Assembly (NCBI RefSeq): GCF_008386495.1
Contig: NZ_VTHJ01000036.1
Coordinates: 31,037-95,036, forward strand
Length of the DNA: 64,000 nt
Reading direction: 5' to 3'
Source: Streptomyces tailanensis
Lineage (GTDB): Bacteria; Actinomycetota; Actinomycetes; Streptomycetales; Streptomycetaceae
The stretch's first letter is position 1. Each line of letters starts with the position of its first letter. This document shows positions 7,449-16,091 of the stretch, piece after piece. Position numbers and translations under genes: made by a program. A model generated the notes under the pieces. It was not told the origin of the DNA and did not search any database. It was given only the letters and a program-made list of their open reading frames with translations.

Positions 7449-8408
7449 TCATCCCTGCCGCAGCGGAATCGCCAGATCCACCACCTGCCGCCCCTTCCCG
7501 AAGCTCCCCGTCGCGCTCGCCTTCCCCGTCAGCAGGTTGACGCTGAGCATCTGCGAGCCGGTGACCGCGTACCCGGCGTTCGCCCCGCTACGGCGGGAGC
7601 TGTAGATGTCGAAGCCGGAGTTGAGCGGGGCGTTGACGCCCAGCTTCCCCGTGGGGGCCAGGTTGCCCGCGTTGGCCGGGGACTGGATCGAGATCTGGTC
7701 CTGGCCGGTGTCGAGGTCGAAGAGTGTGGTCGCGGTCGTGGTGTCGAGGTCGTTGTTGGTGTACGCCGCGCCGGTGACGCCCTGGGCGGTGGTGCCGGTG
7801 GTGGCGGGCGGGACCGGCGGGTTGGTGAGGGTGCCGTCGGCGGCCGTGGTGCCGGCGGCCGGAGCGCCCTGGGGGTCGTCGAGGTTGTGGCGGAGGTTCT
7901 GGCCGGTGTCGCTGATCACCCGGAGCCGGTTGGCGGCGGGGTTGAAGTCGACGCCGTACGACGTGCCCCGGAGGGCGACCGTGAGCTGGGAGACCTTGCC
8001 GGCCTTGGCTCCCACCTCGCGGAGGATGTAGATGCCTCCCTTGTCGCCGACGCCGTAGAGCTTGTTGTTCTGGACGCGGTAGTCGATGCCTACGAGCTTG
8101 GTGTCGCCCTTGAGGCCGGCGACCCTGCCGAGCGGGACGGCGGCGCCGGGCTTGTCGACGCGGAAGGCGATGAGCCGCTGGTCGGCGGTGAGGCCGATGG
8201 CCTTCAGACCGCTCGGGGCGGCCGCGCCACCGATGCCGCCCTTGGCCTCGATGCCCGAGGTGCCCGAAGAGCCCGAGCCCTGCGTGGAGCCTCCGGCACC
8301 CGACCCCGCCGACGCCGGTGACCCGCCCAGCGCGCCCGATCCGACCACGCCGACCGTTCCGATCGCCACCGCCATGGTCAGTACGCCGATGACAGCTTGC
8401 TTGCGCAT
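7449..8408 (-). CDS. Secreted DUF4394-type protein
   Basis: 319 residues beginning at ATG 8408, with G-rich Shine-Dalgarno upstream. MRKQAVIGVLTMAVAIGTVG is a signal peptide, followed by a Gly/Ser-rich linker (residues ~30-60). The rest has the beta-propeller-like pattern of DUF4394 proteins: GIDYRVQNNKLYGVGDKGGIY, GVDFNPAANRLRVISDTGQNLR, and QGVTGAAYTNNDLDTTTATTLFDLDT. Such proteins are exported and of unknown function. It diverges from the EEP-family gene across 246 bp. Confidence 0.85.
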   Translation of the reverse strand: MRKQAVIGVLTMAVAIGTVGVVGSGALGGSPASAGSGAGGSTQGSGSSGTSGIEAKGGIGGAAAPSGLKAIGLTADQRLIAFRVDKPGAAVPLGRVAGLKGDTKLVGIDYRVQNNKLYGVGDKGGIYILREVGAKAGKVSQLTVALRGTSYGVDFNPAANRLRVISDTGQNLRHNLDDPQGAPAAGTTAADGTLTNPPVPPATTGTTAQGVTGAAYTNNDLDTTTATTLFDLDTGQDQISIQSPANAGNLAPTGKLGVNAPLNSGFDIYSSRRSGANAGYAVTGSQMLSVNLLTGKASATGSFGKGRQVVDLAIPLRQG

Positions 8409-8654
8409 GAAAGCCCCCGTTGGAGATGTGCGGCCCGCCCCCTGCGGGCCGTATGTCTTCTCGTTCGGAGCGGTGGGTCGGGGCGGATTGGTGCCCGGTG
8501 CGGAAAATTTCCCGGTGTTCCGGAAATTCTCCATGACGCTCCGTTGGACACGGATCATCCGCTCTCGGAGAATTTTGGTTGTCGGCGCGCAGTCAGCTCG
8601 GAGCGGCGCCTGCCACCGGCCGCGCGACTGCCTGCGCCGCCCGAGGAGGGCGCG

Positions 8655-9770
8655 ATGACCATCCGTATCGCCACTTACAACACCGAGAACCTGTTCCGCC
8701 GCCCCAAGATCTTCGGGTTCGCGAGCGGGCAGGCGCGGGAGAAGGTCCTGCGCGAGTTCAACGAGTTGGTCGACCTCCTCGACAAGGAGGTCTACTCGGA
8801 GGACGACAAGACGCGGATCACCGAACTGATCAAGGCGCACCGCGCCTGGGACTCCGACCCGGACACCCGAGGACCGATCTTCGTCAACCAGCTCAAGGGA
8901 TCGGGCGCCAAGCTCTTCACGAGGACCGACACCGCGAACCCGGACGACCCCAGAATCAGGATCGTGGCCAAAGGGCGTACGAAATGGGCGGGTTGGGCGG
9001 AACTCGTACGGGACGACCTCGGCCTGGAATCCGTGCGGAACACCGCGCGGGTGATCACCGAGATCGATGCCGACATAGTGCTCACGGTCGAGGTCGAGGA
9101 CCGCCTCACCCTGGACCGCTTCAACACCCAGATCCTCGGCGGCACACCGGGGAAGAAGCCGTACCCGTTCAACATGCTGATCGACGGCAACGACACCCGG
9201 GGCATCGATGTCGGCATCCTCAGCCGGCACCCGATCACGTCCGTGCGGTCGCACCTCTCCGAGAAACGGAACGGCTCCGACGACCCGCTCTTCAGCCGGG
9301 ACTGCCCCGAGTTCGAGATACAGGTGAACGGGACGCCTCTGTGGATCCTGGGCAACCACTTCAAGAGCCAGATAGGCGGAGGCGGGGGCCTGCGCCTGGA
9401 GCAGGCGAGGAGGGTCCGGGAGATATACGAGGCCGCCCTCCGGCGATCGGCGCACGTCATAGTCGCCGGAGACCTCAACGACTCACTGACCAGCCAGCCG
9501 ATCAAGCACCTCCTGGCCGCCGGGCTCCAGGACGCGATGAGCCACGACAGCTACCGGGGAGACCCCGGCACCCACGGCACCGGCAAGCAGGACGAGCAGA
9601 AGCTCGACTACCTCATGTTCTCGCCCGCCCTGTGGGACAAGGTGCGGAAGGTGCAGGTGGAGCGGCGCGGAACCTGGGCCCCCAACACCTTCACGCCCTT
9701 CGACACCGTGAAGTCACGCCTCACCCAGGCCTCCGACCACGCGGCCCTGTTCGCCGACCTGGACCTGTGA
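8655..9770 (+). CDS. Endonuclease/exonuclease/phosphatase family protein
   Basis: 371 residues starting at ATG 8655 with GAGGAGGG upstream. Metal-dependent EEP fold signatures: IRIATYNTENLFR (Asn), DADIVLTVEVEDR (Glu), ILGNHFKSQ (His), VIVAGDLNDS (Asp/Asn) and TQASDHAALFADLDL (Asp-His). These are the residues that bind magnesium and activate water in DNase I-like enzymes. No signal peptide is seen, so it is probably cytosolic. Substrate could be nucleic acid or a phosphoester; not decidable here. Followed by a family A repeat. Confidence 0.9.
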   Translation: MTIRIATYNTENLFRRPKIFGFASGQAREKVLREFNELVDLLDKEVYSEDDKTRITELIKAHRAWDSDPDTRGPIFVNQLKGSGAKLFTRTDTANPDDPRIRIVAKGRTKWAGWAELVRDDLGLESVRNTARVITEIDADIVLTVEVEDRLTLDRFNTQILGGTPGKKPYPFNMLIDGNDTRGIDVGILSRHPITSVRSHLSEKRNGSDDPLFSRDCPEFEIQVNGTPLWILGNHFKSQIGGGGGLRLEQARRVREIYEAALRRSAHVIVAGDLNDSLTSQPIKHLLAAGLQDAMSHDSYRGDPGTHGTGKQDEQKLDYLMFSPALWDKVRKVQVERRGTWAPNTFTPFDTVKSRLTQASDHAALFADLDL

Positions 9771-9791
9771 ACGCCGAGCCCCACGCCTCGT

Positions 9792-9862
9792 AAGGGGCGC
9801 GGGGCTCTGTCAATTTGCGGCTCCGCCGCGTGGGCGCGACCAGCCACGCACAAACCCGCGGC
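9792..9862 (-). repeat. Family A dispersed repeat, copy 2
   Basis: Reverse orientation copy: AAGGGGCGCGGGGCTCTG, TGCGGCTCCGCCGCGTGGGC, GCGACCAGCCACG. It sits between the convergent EEP and glyS genes and could act as a transcription terminator because both halves can fold. Confidence 0.8.
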
Positions 9863-9916
9863 CGGCCAATCACACAAGCCAGGCAGACACTGACGCGAAA
9901 GCCAACATCCAACCGC

Positions 9917-11299
9917 CTAGCAGCCGATGAGACGCCCAGCGAGGTAACCCTCGATCTGGTCCAGCGAAACCCGCTCCTGCTTCATGGAGTCCCGCTCACG
10001 AACCGTCACCGCGTTGTCGTCCAGCGTGTCGAAGTCGACGGTCACGCAGTACGGCGTACCGATCTCGTCCTGGCGGCGGTAACGGCGCCCGATCGCGCCG
10101 GCGTCGTCGAACTCGATGTTCCAGTGCTGGCGCAGCGCCTGGGCGAGCCCCTTGGCCTTCGGGGACAGCTCGGGGTTGCGGGACAGCGGCAGCACGGCCA
10201 CCTTCACCGGGGCGAGGCGGTGGTCGAGGCGCAGCACCGTGCGCTTCTCCAGCTTGCCCTTGGCGTTCGGGGCCTCGTCCTCGGTGTAGGCGTCCAGCAG
10301 GAACGCCAGCATCGTGCGGCCGACACCGGCGGCCGGCTCGATGACGAACGGGGTGTAGCGCTCGCCGGCCTCCTGGTCGAAGTAGAAGAGGTCCTGGCCG
10401 GAGGCCTTGGAGTGCGCGGTGAGGTCGTAGTCCGTCCGGTTGGCGACGCCCTCCAGCTCGCCCCACTCGCTGCCGCCGAACTGGAAGCGGTACTCGATGT
10501 CGGCGGTGCGCTTGGAGTAGTGGGAGAGCTTCTCCTGCGGGTGCTCGTACCAGCGCATGTTCTCGGCGCGCAGACCCAGGCCGGTGTACCAGTTCCACCG
10601 CTCCTGCATCCAGTAGTCCTGCCACTTCTCGTCCTCGCCCGGCTTGACGAAGAACTCCATCTCCATCTGCTCGAACTCGCGGGTGCGGAAGATGAAGTTG
10701 CCCGGCGTGATCTCGTTGCGGAAGGACTTGCCCATCTGGGCGATGCCGAACGGGGGCTTGCGGCGCGAAGTAGTCTGCACCTGGGCGAAGTTGGTGAAGA
10801 TGCCCTGGGCGGTCTCGGGGCGCAGGTAGGCGACGGAGCCGGTGTCCTGGGTGGGGCCGAGGTGGGTGGAGAGCAGGCCGGAGAACTGCTTGGGCTCGGT
10901 GAACTGGCCCTTGTTGCCGCAGTTCGGGCAGTTGATGTCGGCCAGGCCGTTCTCCGGCAGGCGGCCCTTCTTCTCCTCGTAGGCCTCCTCCAGGTGGTCC
11001 GCGCGGAACCGCTTGTGGCAGGAGGTGCACTCGGTGAGCGGGTCGGAGAACGTGGCGACGTGGCCGGAAGCGACCCAGACCTCGGAGGCCAGGATGACGG
11101 ACGAGTCGATACCGACGACGTCCTCGCGCGACGTCACCATGTAGCGCCACCACTGGCGCTTGATGTTCTCCTTGAGCTCGACACCCAGCGGTCCGTAGTC
11201 CCAGGCGGCACGCTGACCGCCGTAGATCTCGCTGCACGGGAATACGAAGCCACGGCGCTTGCTCAGGCTGACGATGGTGTCGATCTTGTCGGCGGCCAC
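9917..11299 (-). CDS. glyQS: Glycyl-tRNA synthetase (class II, alpha2 type)
   Basis: 460 residues, the normal length for the dimeric enzyme. GTG 11299 is chosen because GAAGAGAG lies just upstream and AADKIDTIVSLSKRRGFVFP follows the family start; a frame upstream to 11362 is not conserved. Visible features are CTSCHKRFRADH and CPNCGNKG (zinc-binding), YLRPETAQGIFTNF, FRNEITPGNFIFRTREFEQMEMEFF (in parts, class II motif 2) and PFVIEPAAGVGRTMLAF (motif 3), then the anticodon-binding domain. It charges tRNA-Gly. It diverges from znuA. Confidence 0.97.
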   Translation of the reverse strand: MAADKIDTIVSLSKRRGFVFPCSEIYGGQRAAWDYGPLGVELKENIKRQWWRYMVTSREDVVGIDSSVILASEVWVASGHVATFSDPLTECTSCHKRFRADHLEEAYEEKKGRLPENGLADINCPNCGNKGQFTEPKQFSGLLSTHLGPTQDTGSVAYLRPETAQGIFTNFAQVQTTSRRKPPFGIAQMGKSFRNEITPGNFIFRTREFEQMEMEFFVKPGEDEKWQDYWMQERWNWYTGLGLRAENMRWYEHPQEKLSHYSKRTADIEYRFQFGGSEWGELEGVANRTDYDLTAHSKASGQDLFYFDQEAGERYTPFVIEPAAGVGRTMLAFLLDAYTEDEAPNAKGKLEKRTVLRLDHRLAPVKVAVLPLSRNPELSPKAKGLAQALRQHWNIEFDDAGAIGRRYRRQDEIGTPYCVTVDFDTLDDNAVTVRERDSMKQERVSLDQIEGYLAGRLIGC

Positions 11300-11467
11300 G
11301 GTGCTCTCTTCATTACGACGACGGGCGACGAAGCGATGCGCTCCTGGAGGAAGCGGATGCACTTCAGAGCGAATGCCTCAGGTTACCGGCGGGGGCTCCC
11401 CTCCAATCAAATCGGTTCCGGTCCCAGATCGGACAAAGGCCTTACCCAGGGCTTACCACCCGGCTTG

Positions 11468-11505
11468 TTGACAATCGTTTCCAGACAAGATGAAAATGAC
11501 TGTCA
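11468..11505 (+). promoter_or_regulatory. znuA promoter with putative Zur box overlapping the start codon
   Basis: TTGACA at 11468-11473 and GAAAAT at 11492-11497 are 18 bp apart. TGAAAATGACTGTCA (11491-11505) is an imperfect 7-1-7 inverted repeat resembling the actinobacterial Zur operator. A transcript from this promoter would begin at about 11504-11505, the A of the second ATG. Zinc-bound Zur would cover the -10 element. Confidence 0.65.
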
Positions 11506-12485
11506 TGAACGTAGTAAGACGACGACTTCTGATACCCGCGGCGGCGACCGCGGCCGCCGCCCTCAGCCTCACCACGCTCTCGGCCTGCTCCAGTGACAGC
11601 GCCACCGCGGGCAACACGGACAAGTTCGACGTCGTCGCGTCGTTCTACCCGATGGCCTTCCTCGCCGAGCAGATCGGCGGGGACCATGTGAACGTCACCA
11701 GCCTCACCGAGCCCGGCCAGGAGCCGCACGACCTGGAGATCAGCGCCAAGCAGACCGCGCAGCTCCAGGAGTCCGACGCGGTGCTCTACCTCAAGGATCT
11801 GCAGCCCTCCGTCGACGACGCGGTCGCCCAGTCCGAGATCAAGACCAAGATCGACGCGGCCACCCTGACCAAGCTGGAGGACCACGGCGACGTCGAGCAC
11901 GAGCACGAGGGCGAGGAGGAGCACGCGGAGGCCGAGGAGACGCCCTCCGAGGAGGAGGAACACGCCCTCGACCCGCACATCTGGCTCGACCCCGTGAAGT
12001 ACGCCGAGGTCGCCGAGGGTGTCGCCAAGGCCTTCGAGAAGGCCGACCCGGACAACGCGGCGGACTACAAGAAGAACGCCGAAGCGCTGGTCAAGAAGCT
12101 CGACGACCTCAACACCCAGTTCACGGACGGCCTGAAGAACACCAGGTCGAAGGTCTTCTTCACCAGCCACGCGGCCTTCGGCTACCTCGCCGAGCGCTAC
12201 GGCCTGACCCAGGAGGCCATCGCCGGCCTCGACCCGGAGAGCGAGCCCAGCGCCGCCCGGATGAAGGAGCTCCAGGAGGAGGCCAAGGCCGACGGCGTCA
12301 CCACCATCTTCTACGAGACACTGGTGTCCGACGAGACCGCGAAGACGCTCGCCAAGGACACCGGCCTCAAGACGGACGTCCTCGACCCGATCGAGGGCAT
12401 CACCGACAACTCCCGGGGCAAGGACTACTTCGCGGTCCAGGAAGCCAATCTCAAGGCGCTTCAGACGGCCCTGGGAGCCAAGTGA
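11505..12485 (+). CDS. znuA: Zinc ABC transporter substrate-binding lipoprotein
   Basis: 326 residues from ATG 11505 (ATG 11490 is an in-frame alternative but lies inside the operator). MNVVRRRLLIPAAATAAAAL...LSACSS is a lipoprotein signal with Cys at the lipobox. The mature part is a cluster A-I metal-binding protein: VVASFYPMAFLAEQIGG, EPHDLEIS, then a His/Glu-rich loop (HEHEGEEEHAEAEE...) before ALDPHIWLDPV, and FFTSHAAFGYLAERYGL. The acidic His loop is typical for zinc chaperoning. First gene of znuA-znuC-znuB, with zur following: zinc uptake and its control in one cluster. Confidence 0.95.
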   Translation: MNVVRRRLLIPAAATAAAALSLTTLSACSSDSATAGNTDKFDVVASFYPMAFLAEQIGGDHVNVTSLTEPGQEPHDLEISAKQTAQLQESDAVLYLKDLQPSVDDAVAQSEIKTKIDAATLTKLEDHGDVEHEHEGEEEHAEAEETPSEEEEHALDPHIWLDPVKYAEVAEGVAKAFEKADPDNAADYKKNAEALVKKLDDLNTQFTDGLKNTRSKVFFTSHAAFGYLAERYGLTQEAIAGLDPESEPSAARMKELQEEAKADGVTTIFYETLVSDETAKTLAKDTGLKTDVLDPIEGITDNSRGKDYFAVQEANLKALQTALGAK

Positions 12486-12504
12486 CCCTGTGGAGGACAC
12501 AACC

Positions 12505-13272
12505 ATGAGCGAGCCCGTCATATCGATGCGCGGCGTCCGCGCCGAGCTGGGCTCGCGCACGGTCCTGCGCGGCATCGACCTCACCGTTCTCCGCGGTGAG
12601 GTCGTCGCGCTGCTCGGCGCCAACGGTTCCGGCAAGTCGACCGCCGTACGCACGGTGATCGGCCAGGTGCCGGTGGCCGAGGGCGAGATCGAGCTGTTCG
12701 GCACCCCCCGCCGCCGCTTCCGCGACTGGCGTCGCCTCGGCTACGTACCGCAGCGCACGACGGCGGCGGGCGGCGTACCCGCGACGGTGACGGAGGTCGT
12801 GACCTCCGGCCGGCTCTCCCGCACCCGCCTCGGCATCCTCCGCAAGGCCGACCACGCGGCGATACGCCGGGCCCTCGACCTGGTCGGCATGGCGGACCGC
12901 GCAAAGGACTCGGTGAACGCCCTCTCCGGCGGCCAGCACCAGCGCGTCCTCATCGCCCGTGCCCTCGCCTCCGAGCCGGAGCTGCTGGTCATGGACGAGC
13001 CGATGGCGGGCGTCGACCTGGCCAGCCAGGAGGTGCTCGCGCAGACGCTGCGCGAGCAGGTCGCGGCCGGTACGACGGTCCTGCTGGTCCTGCACGAACT
13101 GGGCCCGCTGGAGCCGCTGATCGACCGCGCGGTCGTCCTCCGCGACGGCTGCGTCACGCACGACGGTCCGCCCCCGAAGGCCGTCGGCCAGCACGCGCTG
13201 CCCGGCCACGACCACGTCCACCCGCACGCGGCACCGGGCGCCGAGCCCCTCCGCACGGGCCTGTTGAGCTGA
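12505..13272 (+). CDS. znuC: Zinc ABC transporter ATP-binding protein
   Basis: 255 residues. ATG 12505 has GGAGG eight bases upstream; an in-frame ATG at 12490 has none. Walker A GANGSGKST near residue 40, signature LSGGQHQRVLIARAL near 145, Walker B ELLVMDEP and the H-loop LVLHELGPL. The C-terminus is His-rich (GHDHVHPHAAPG), as often in metal importers. It energises zinc uptake with ZnuA and ZnuB, which flank it at 19 and 21 bp. Confidence 0.95.
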   Translation: MSEPVISMRGVRAELGSRTVLRGIDLTVLRGEVVALLGANGSGKSTAVRTVIGQVPVAEGEIELFGTPRRRFRDWRRLGYVPQRTTAAGGVPATVTEVVTSGRLSRTRLGILRKADHAAIRRALDLVGMADRAKDSVNALSGGQHQRVLIARALASEPELLVMDEPMAGVDLASQEVLAQTLREQVAAGTTVLLVLHELGPLEPLIDRAVVLRDGCVTHDGPPPKAVGQHALPGHDHVHPHAAPGAEPLRTGLLS

Positions 13273-13293
13273 GAAGGCGTTAGGGAAGTCATC

Positions 13294-14226
13294 ATGGAAA
13301 TCCTCGACTACGCCTTCATGCAGCGGGCCCTGCTCGCCGCCGTCCTCGTCGGCATCACCGCCCCCGCGATCGGCATCTACCTCGTCCAGCGCCGCCAGGC
13401 CCTCATGGGCGACGGCATCGGCCACGTCGCCATGACCGGCGTCGGCCTCGGCTTCATGCTCTCCTGGTCGCCGGTGTGGATGGCCACGCTCGTCTCCGTG
13501 GTCGGCGCGGTGCTGATGGAGCTCATCCGCTGGTACGGCAAGACACGCGGCGACATCGCGCTGGCCATGCTCTTCTACGGCGGTATGGCGGGCGGTGTGA
13601 TGCTCATCAACCTCGCGCCCGGCGGCACCAACGCCAACCTGATGTCCTTCCTCTTCGGCTCGCTGTCGACCGTGTCGCAGGAGGACATCACCGCGATCTG
13701 CGTCCTCGCCGCGTTCGTGATCGTGATGACGCTGGCGCTGCGGCGCCAGCTGTTCGCGGTGAGTCAGGACGAGGAGTTCGCGCGGGTCACCGGGCTGCCG
13801 GTCCGCGCGCTCAACCTGCTGACGGCGGTCACGGCGGCCGTGACCGTGACGGTCGCCATGCGCGTCGTCGGCCTGCTGCTGGTCTCCGCGCTGATGGTGG
13901 TACCGGTCGCGGCCGCGCAGCAGCTCAGCCGCAGTTTCGCGGCGACCTTCGCGATCGCCGTGGCCATCGGGGTGTCCGTGACGGTCGGCGGCACGGTCAC
14001 CTCGTACTACGAGGACGTGCCGCCCGGCGCGACGATCGTGCTGCTCGCCATCGCCGCGTTCATGGTGCTGACCGCGCTGGCCACGCCCCTGGCCAGGAGG
14101 CGTGCGCGGGCCCTGGAACTCGCCGCGGGCGACCCCGCCGAGTGCGTGCTTCCGGAGGCCGGCGCGAAGGTGGCGGACGAGAGGGTTCCGGCCAGTCGGG
14201 GTTCCACGGACGGGCTCGGCGTCTGA
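13294..14226 (+). CDS. znuB: Zinc ABC transporter permease
   Basis: 310 residues with about eight hydrophobic helices, typical of the ABC-3 (ZnuB/MntB) permease family: LVGITAPAIGIYLVQRRQALMGDGIGHVAMTGVGLGFML in pieces near the start, DEEFARVTGLPV (cytosolic coupling loop) and LLLVSALMVVPVAAAQQLSRSF. It forms the zinc channel in the membrane. It ends 59 bp before zur and is probably cotranscribed with it. Confidence 0.95.
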   Translation: MEILDYAFMQRALLAAVLVGITAPAIGIYLVQRRQALMGDGIGHVAMTGVGLGFMLSWSPVWMATLVSVVGAVLMELIRWYGKTRGDIALAMLFYGGMAGGVMLINLAPGGTNANLMSFLFGSLSTVSQEDITAICVLAAFVIVMTLALRRQLFAVSQDEEFARVTGLPVRALNLLTAVTAAVTVTVAMRVVGLLLVSALMVVPVAAAQQLSRSFAATFAIAVAIGVSVTVGGTVTSYYEDVPPGATIVLLAIAAFMVLTALATPLARRRARALELAAGDPAECVLPEAGAKVADERVPASRGSTDGLGV

Positions 14227-14285
14227 AAGGGGTCTGCCGGGGCTGGCACAATGGCCCCGCAAGCCCGCGATGTGAGGAGGCAACG

Positions 14286-14702
14286 GTGACGACCGCTGGA
14301 CCTGTACGAGGTCGTTCCACCCGGCAGCGGGCCGCCGTGGCCGCGGCACTCGACGAGGTCGACGAGTTCCGCAGCGCGCAGGAACTCCACGACATGCTGA
14401 AGCACCGCGGTGACTCTGTGGGGCTCACCACCGTGTACCGGACGTTGCAGTCCCTGGCGGACGCGGGTGAGGTCGATGTGCTGCGGACCTCGGACGGGGA
14501 GTCCGTGTACCGGCGGTGCTCTACCGGGGAGCATCACCATCATCTGGTGTGCCGGGTGTGTGGGAAGGCCGTTGAGGTGGAGGGGCCGGCGGTCGAGAAG
14601 TGGGCGGATGCGATCGCTTCTGAGCACGGGTATGTCAATGTTGCCCACACGGTGGAGATCTTCGGCACGTGTGCGGAGTGCGCGGGGGCATCTGCCGAGT
14701 AG
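14286..14702 (+). CDS. zur: Zinc uptake regulator of the Fur family
   Basis: 138 residues. GTG 14286 has GAGGAGG upstream. The N-terminal winged helix (STRQRAAVAAALDEVDEFRSAQELHDMLKHRG) precedes the TTVYRTLQSLADAGEVDVLR recognition region, then GEHHHHLVCRVCGKAVEV (structural and regulatory zinc ligands) and a C-terminal CAEC pair. As a zinc-loaded dimer it should repress the znu operon through the box at 11491-11505. Confidence 0.95.
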   Translation: MTTAGPVRGRSTRQRAAVAAALDEVDEFRSAQELHDMLKHRGDSVGLTTVYRTLQSLADAGEVDVLRTSDGESVYRRCSTGEHHHHLVCRVCGKAVEVEGPAVEKWADAIASEHGYVNVAHTVEIFGTCAECAGASAE

Positions 14703-14712
14703 GGTTCGTTTG

Positions 14713-14782
14713 CGGCTGCGGGTTCGTTGTGGCTGGTCGCGCCCACGCGGCGGAGCCGCAAATGTCACAGCCCCGCGCCCCT
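14713..14782 (+). repeat. Family A dispersed repeat, copy 3
   Basis: GTGGCTGGTCGCGCCCACG CGGCGGAGCCGCA, AATGTCA, CAGCCCCGCGCCCC. The second hairpin arm is missing. It lies between the convergent zur and DUF-type membrane protein genes. Confidence 0.8.
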
Positions 14783-14786
14783 GAGG

Positions 14787-15209
14787 TCAGCCGCCCTTGA
14801 GCCTTCGTTCCAAGAGCCTTTCCTCGTAGCTCGGGATCTCTGACCAGCGGGTCATCCTTTCGGAGCCCCTGGTTGTCGTGATCGTGACGCCCCAGGTGTC
14901 CAGCACCGTGCGGTGCAGCCCTTGTGCGGTCGCCCGGCGGTGGAGTCGGCGGGCCTGGAGCCAGGGCAGGGCTACCAGGCCGAGGGCGGCGGTGGCCAGC
15001 ATCACCAGTACCTGAGCGGTGGGGACCGTACCGTCCACCGCCGACGACGCCACGGTCACAAAGGTGCCCGCGCCGCCGGAGAAGAGGAGCAGGCCCCGTC
15101 CCCAGCGGCCGGCGGTCGAGGCGCGGGTGGACACGGCGAGGGCGTCGCGGAAGTCCGCGACGGTCGGCCGGTAGATCAGCCCGACATGCTTCCCGGCAGC
15201 CTCGGCCAA
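14787..15209 (-). CDS. Small membrane protein, YcxB-like
   Basis: 140 residues starting at TTG 15209, with GGAGG eight bases upstream and only 2 bp after the uppS stop, so it is translated from the uppS transcript. Two hydrophobic segments (GLLLFSGGAGTFVTVA and VLVMLATAALGLVALPWL, residues ~40-85) are followed by a soluble tail with TWGVTITTTRGSERMTRWSEI, a pattern seen in YcxB-like membrane proteins of unknown role. No enzyme motif. Confidence 0.8.
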   Translation of the reverse strand: MAEAAGKHVGLIYRPTVADFRDALAVSTRASTAGRWGRGLLLFSGGAGTFVTVASSAVDGTVPTAQVLVMLATAALGLVALPWLQARRLHRRATAQGLHRTVLDTWGVTITTTRGSERMTRWSEIPSYEERLLERRLKGG

Positions 15210-15211
15210 CG

Positions 15212-16051
15212 TCAGTCCTCCTCCGTCCGTCCCTCCATCGCCAGCAGCTCCTCGTTCGGGATGGCGCCGCCGAAGCGGCGGTCGCGGGAGGCGAATTCAA
15301 GGCAGGCTCGCCAGAGGTCGCGGCGGTCGAAGTCGGGCCAGAGGACGTCCTGGAAGACCATCTCGGCGTAGGCGCTCTGCCAGAGCAGGTAGTTGGAGGT
15401 GCGCTGTTCGCCGCTGGGGCGCAGGAAGAGGTCCACGTCGGGCATGTCGGGGTAGTAGAGGTACTTCGCGAGGGTCTTCTCGTTGACCTTCGACGGGTCG
15501 AGGCGGCCCGCCTTCACGTCCTCGGCGAGGGCCTGCGCGGCGTCGGCGATCTCGGCGCGGCCGCCGTAGTTCATGCAGAAGTACAGGGTGAGCCTGTTGT
15601 TGCCCTTGGTCTGCTCCTGGGCGACCTGGAGCTCCTTGGCGACGGACTTCCACAGCTTGGGCATACGGCCGACCCAGCGGACCCGAATGCCGAGTTCGTC
15701 GAGCTGGTCGCGGGTCTTGCGGATGAAGTCGCGGTTGAAGTTCATGAGGAAGCGGACCTCGTCGGGCGAGCGCTTCCAGTTCTCGGTGGAGAAGGCGTAG
15801 AGGGAGATGTTGCGGACGCCCATCTCGAGCGCGCCCTGGAGCACGTCGAGGACGCGCTCGGCGCCGACCTTGTGGCCTTCCGTGCGCGGCAGTCCGCGCT
15901 CCTTCGCCCAGCGGCCGTTCCCGTCCATGACGATCGCCACATGCTCGGGGATCAGCTCACCGGGGAGCTTCGGCGGGCGGGCGCCGGACGGGTGCGGCTC
16001 CGGCGTCCTGTACTCGCGGCGCCGGCTCCCCAGGATCCCGCGTACGACCAT
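15212..16051 (-). CDS. uppS: Isoprenyl transferase (undecaprenyl/polyprenyl diphosphate synthase)
   Basis: 279 residues. HVAIVMDGNGRWAKERGLPR holds the catalytic Asp and diphosphate-binding residues; YAFSTENWKRS, LTLYFCMNYGGRAEI and DLFLRPSGEQRTSNYLLWQ are the other conserved blocks of cis-prenyltransferases. It makes the lipid carrier for peptidoglycan and glycan synthesis by adding isopentenyl units. Located downstream of recO, as in other streptomycetes, and upstream of the small membrane protein. Confidence 0.96.
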   Translation of the reverse strand: MVVRGILGSRRREYRTPEPHPSGARPPKLPGELIPEHVAIVMDGNGRWAKERGLPRTEGHKVGAERVLDVLQGALEMGVRNISLYAFSTENWKRSPDEVRFLMNFNRDFIRKTRDQLDELGIRVRWVGRMPKLWKSVAKELQVAQEQTKGNNRLTLYFCMNYGGRAEIADAAQALAEDVKAGRLDPSKVNEKTLAKYLYYPDMPDVDLFLRPSGEQRTSNYLLWQSAYAEMVFQDVLWPDFDRRDLWRACLEFASRDRRFGGAIPNEELLAMEGRTEED

Positions 16052-16091
16052 GTGCTTCTCGTCTCCTCTTCCGCTTACTTCCGCTTGCTTC

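Noticed and set aside
7449..9455. A 668-residue start for the DUF4394 protein
   Set aside because: The upstream part is antisense to the EEP gene; a signal peptide begins at 8408.
9815..11596. A 593-codon plus-strand open frame
   Set aside because: Antisense to glycyl-tRNA synthetase; no recognisable protein pattern.
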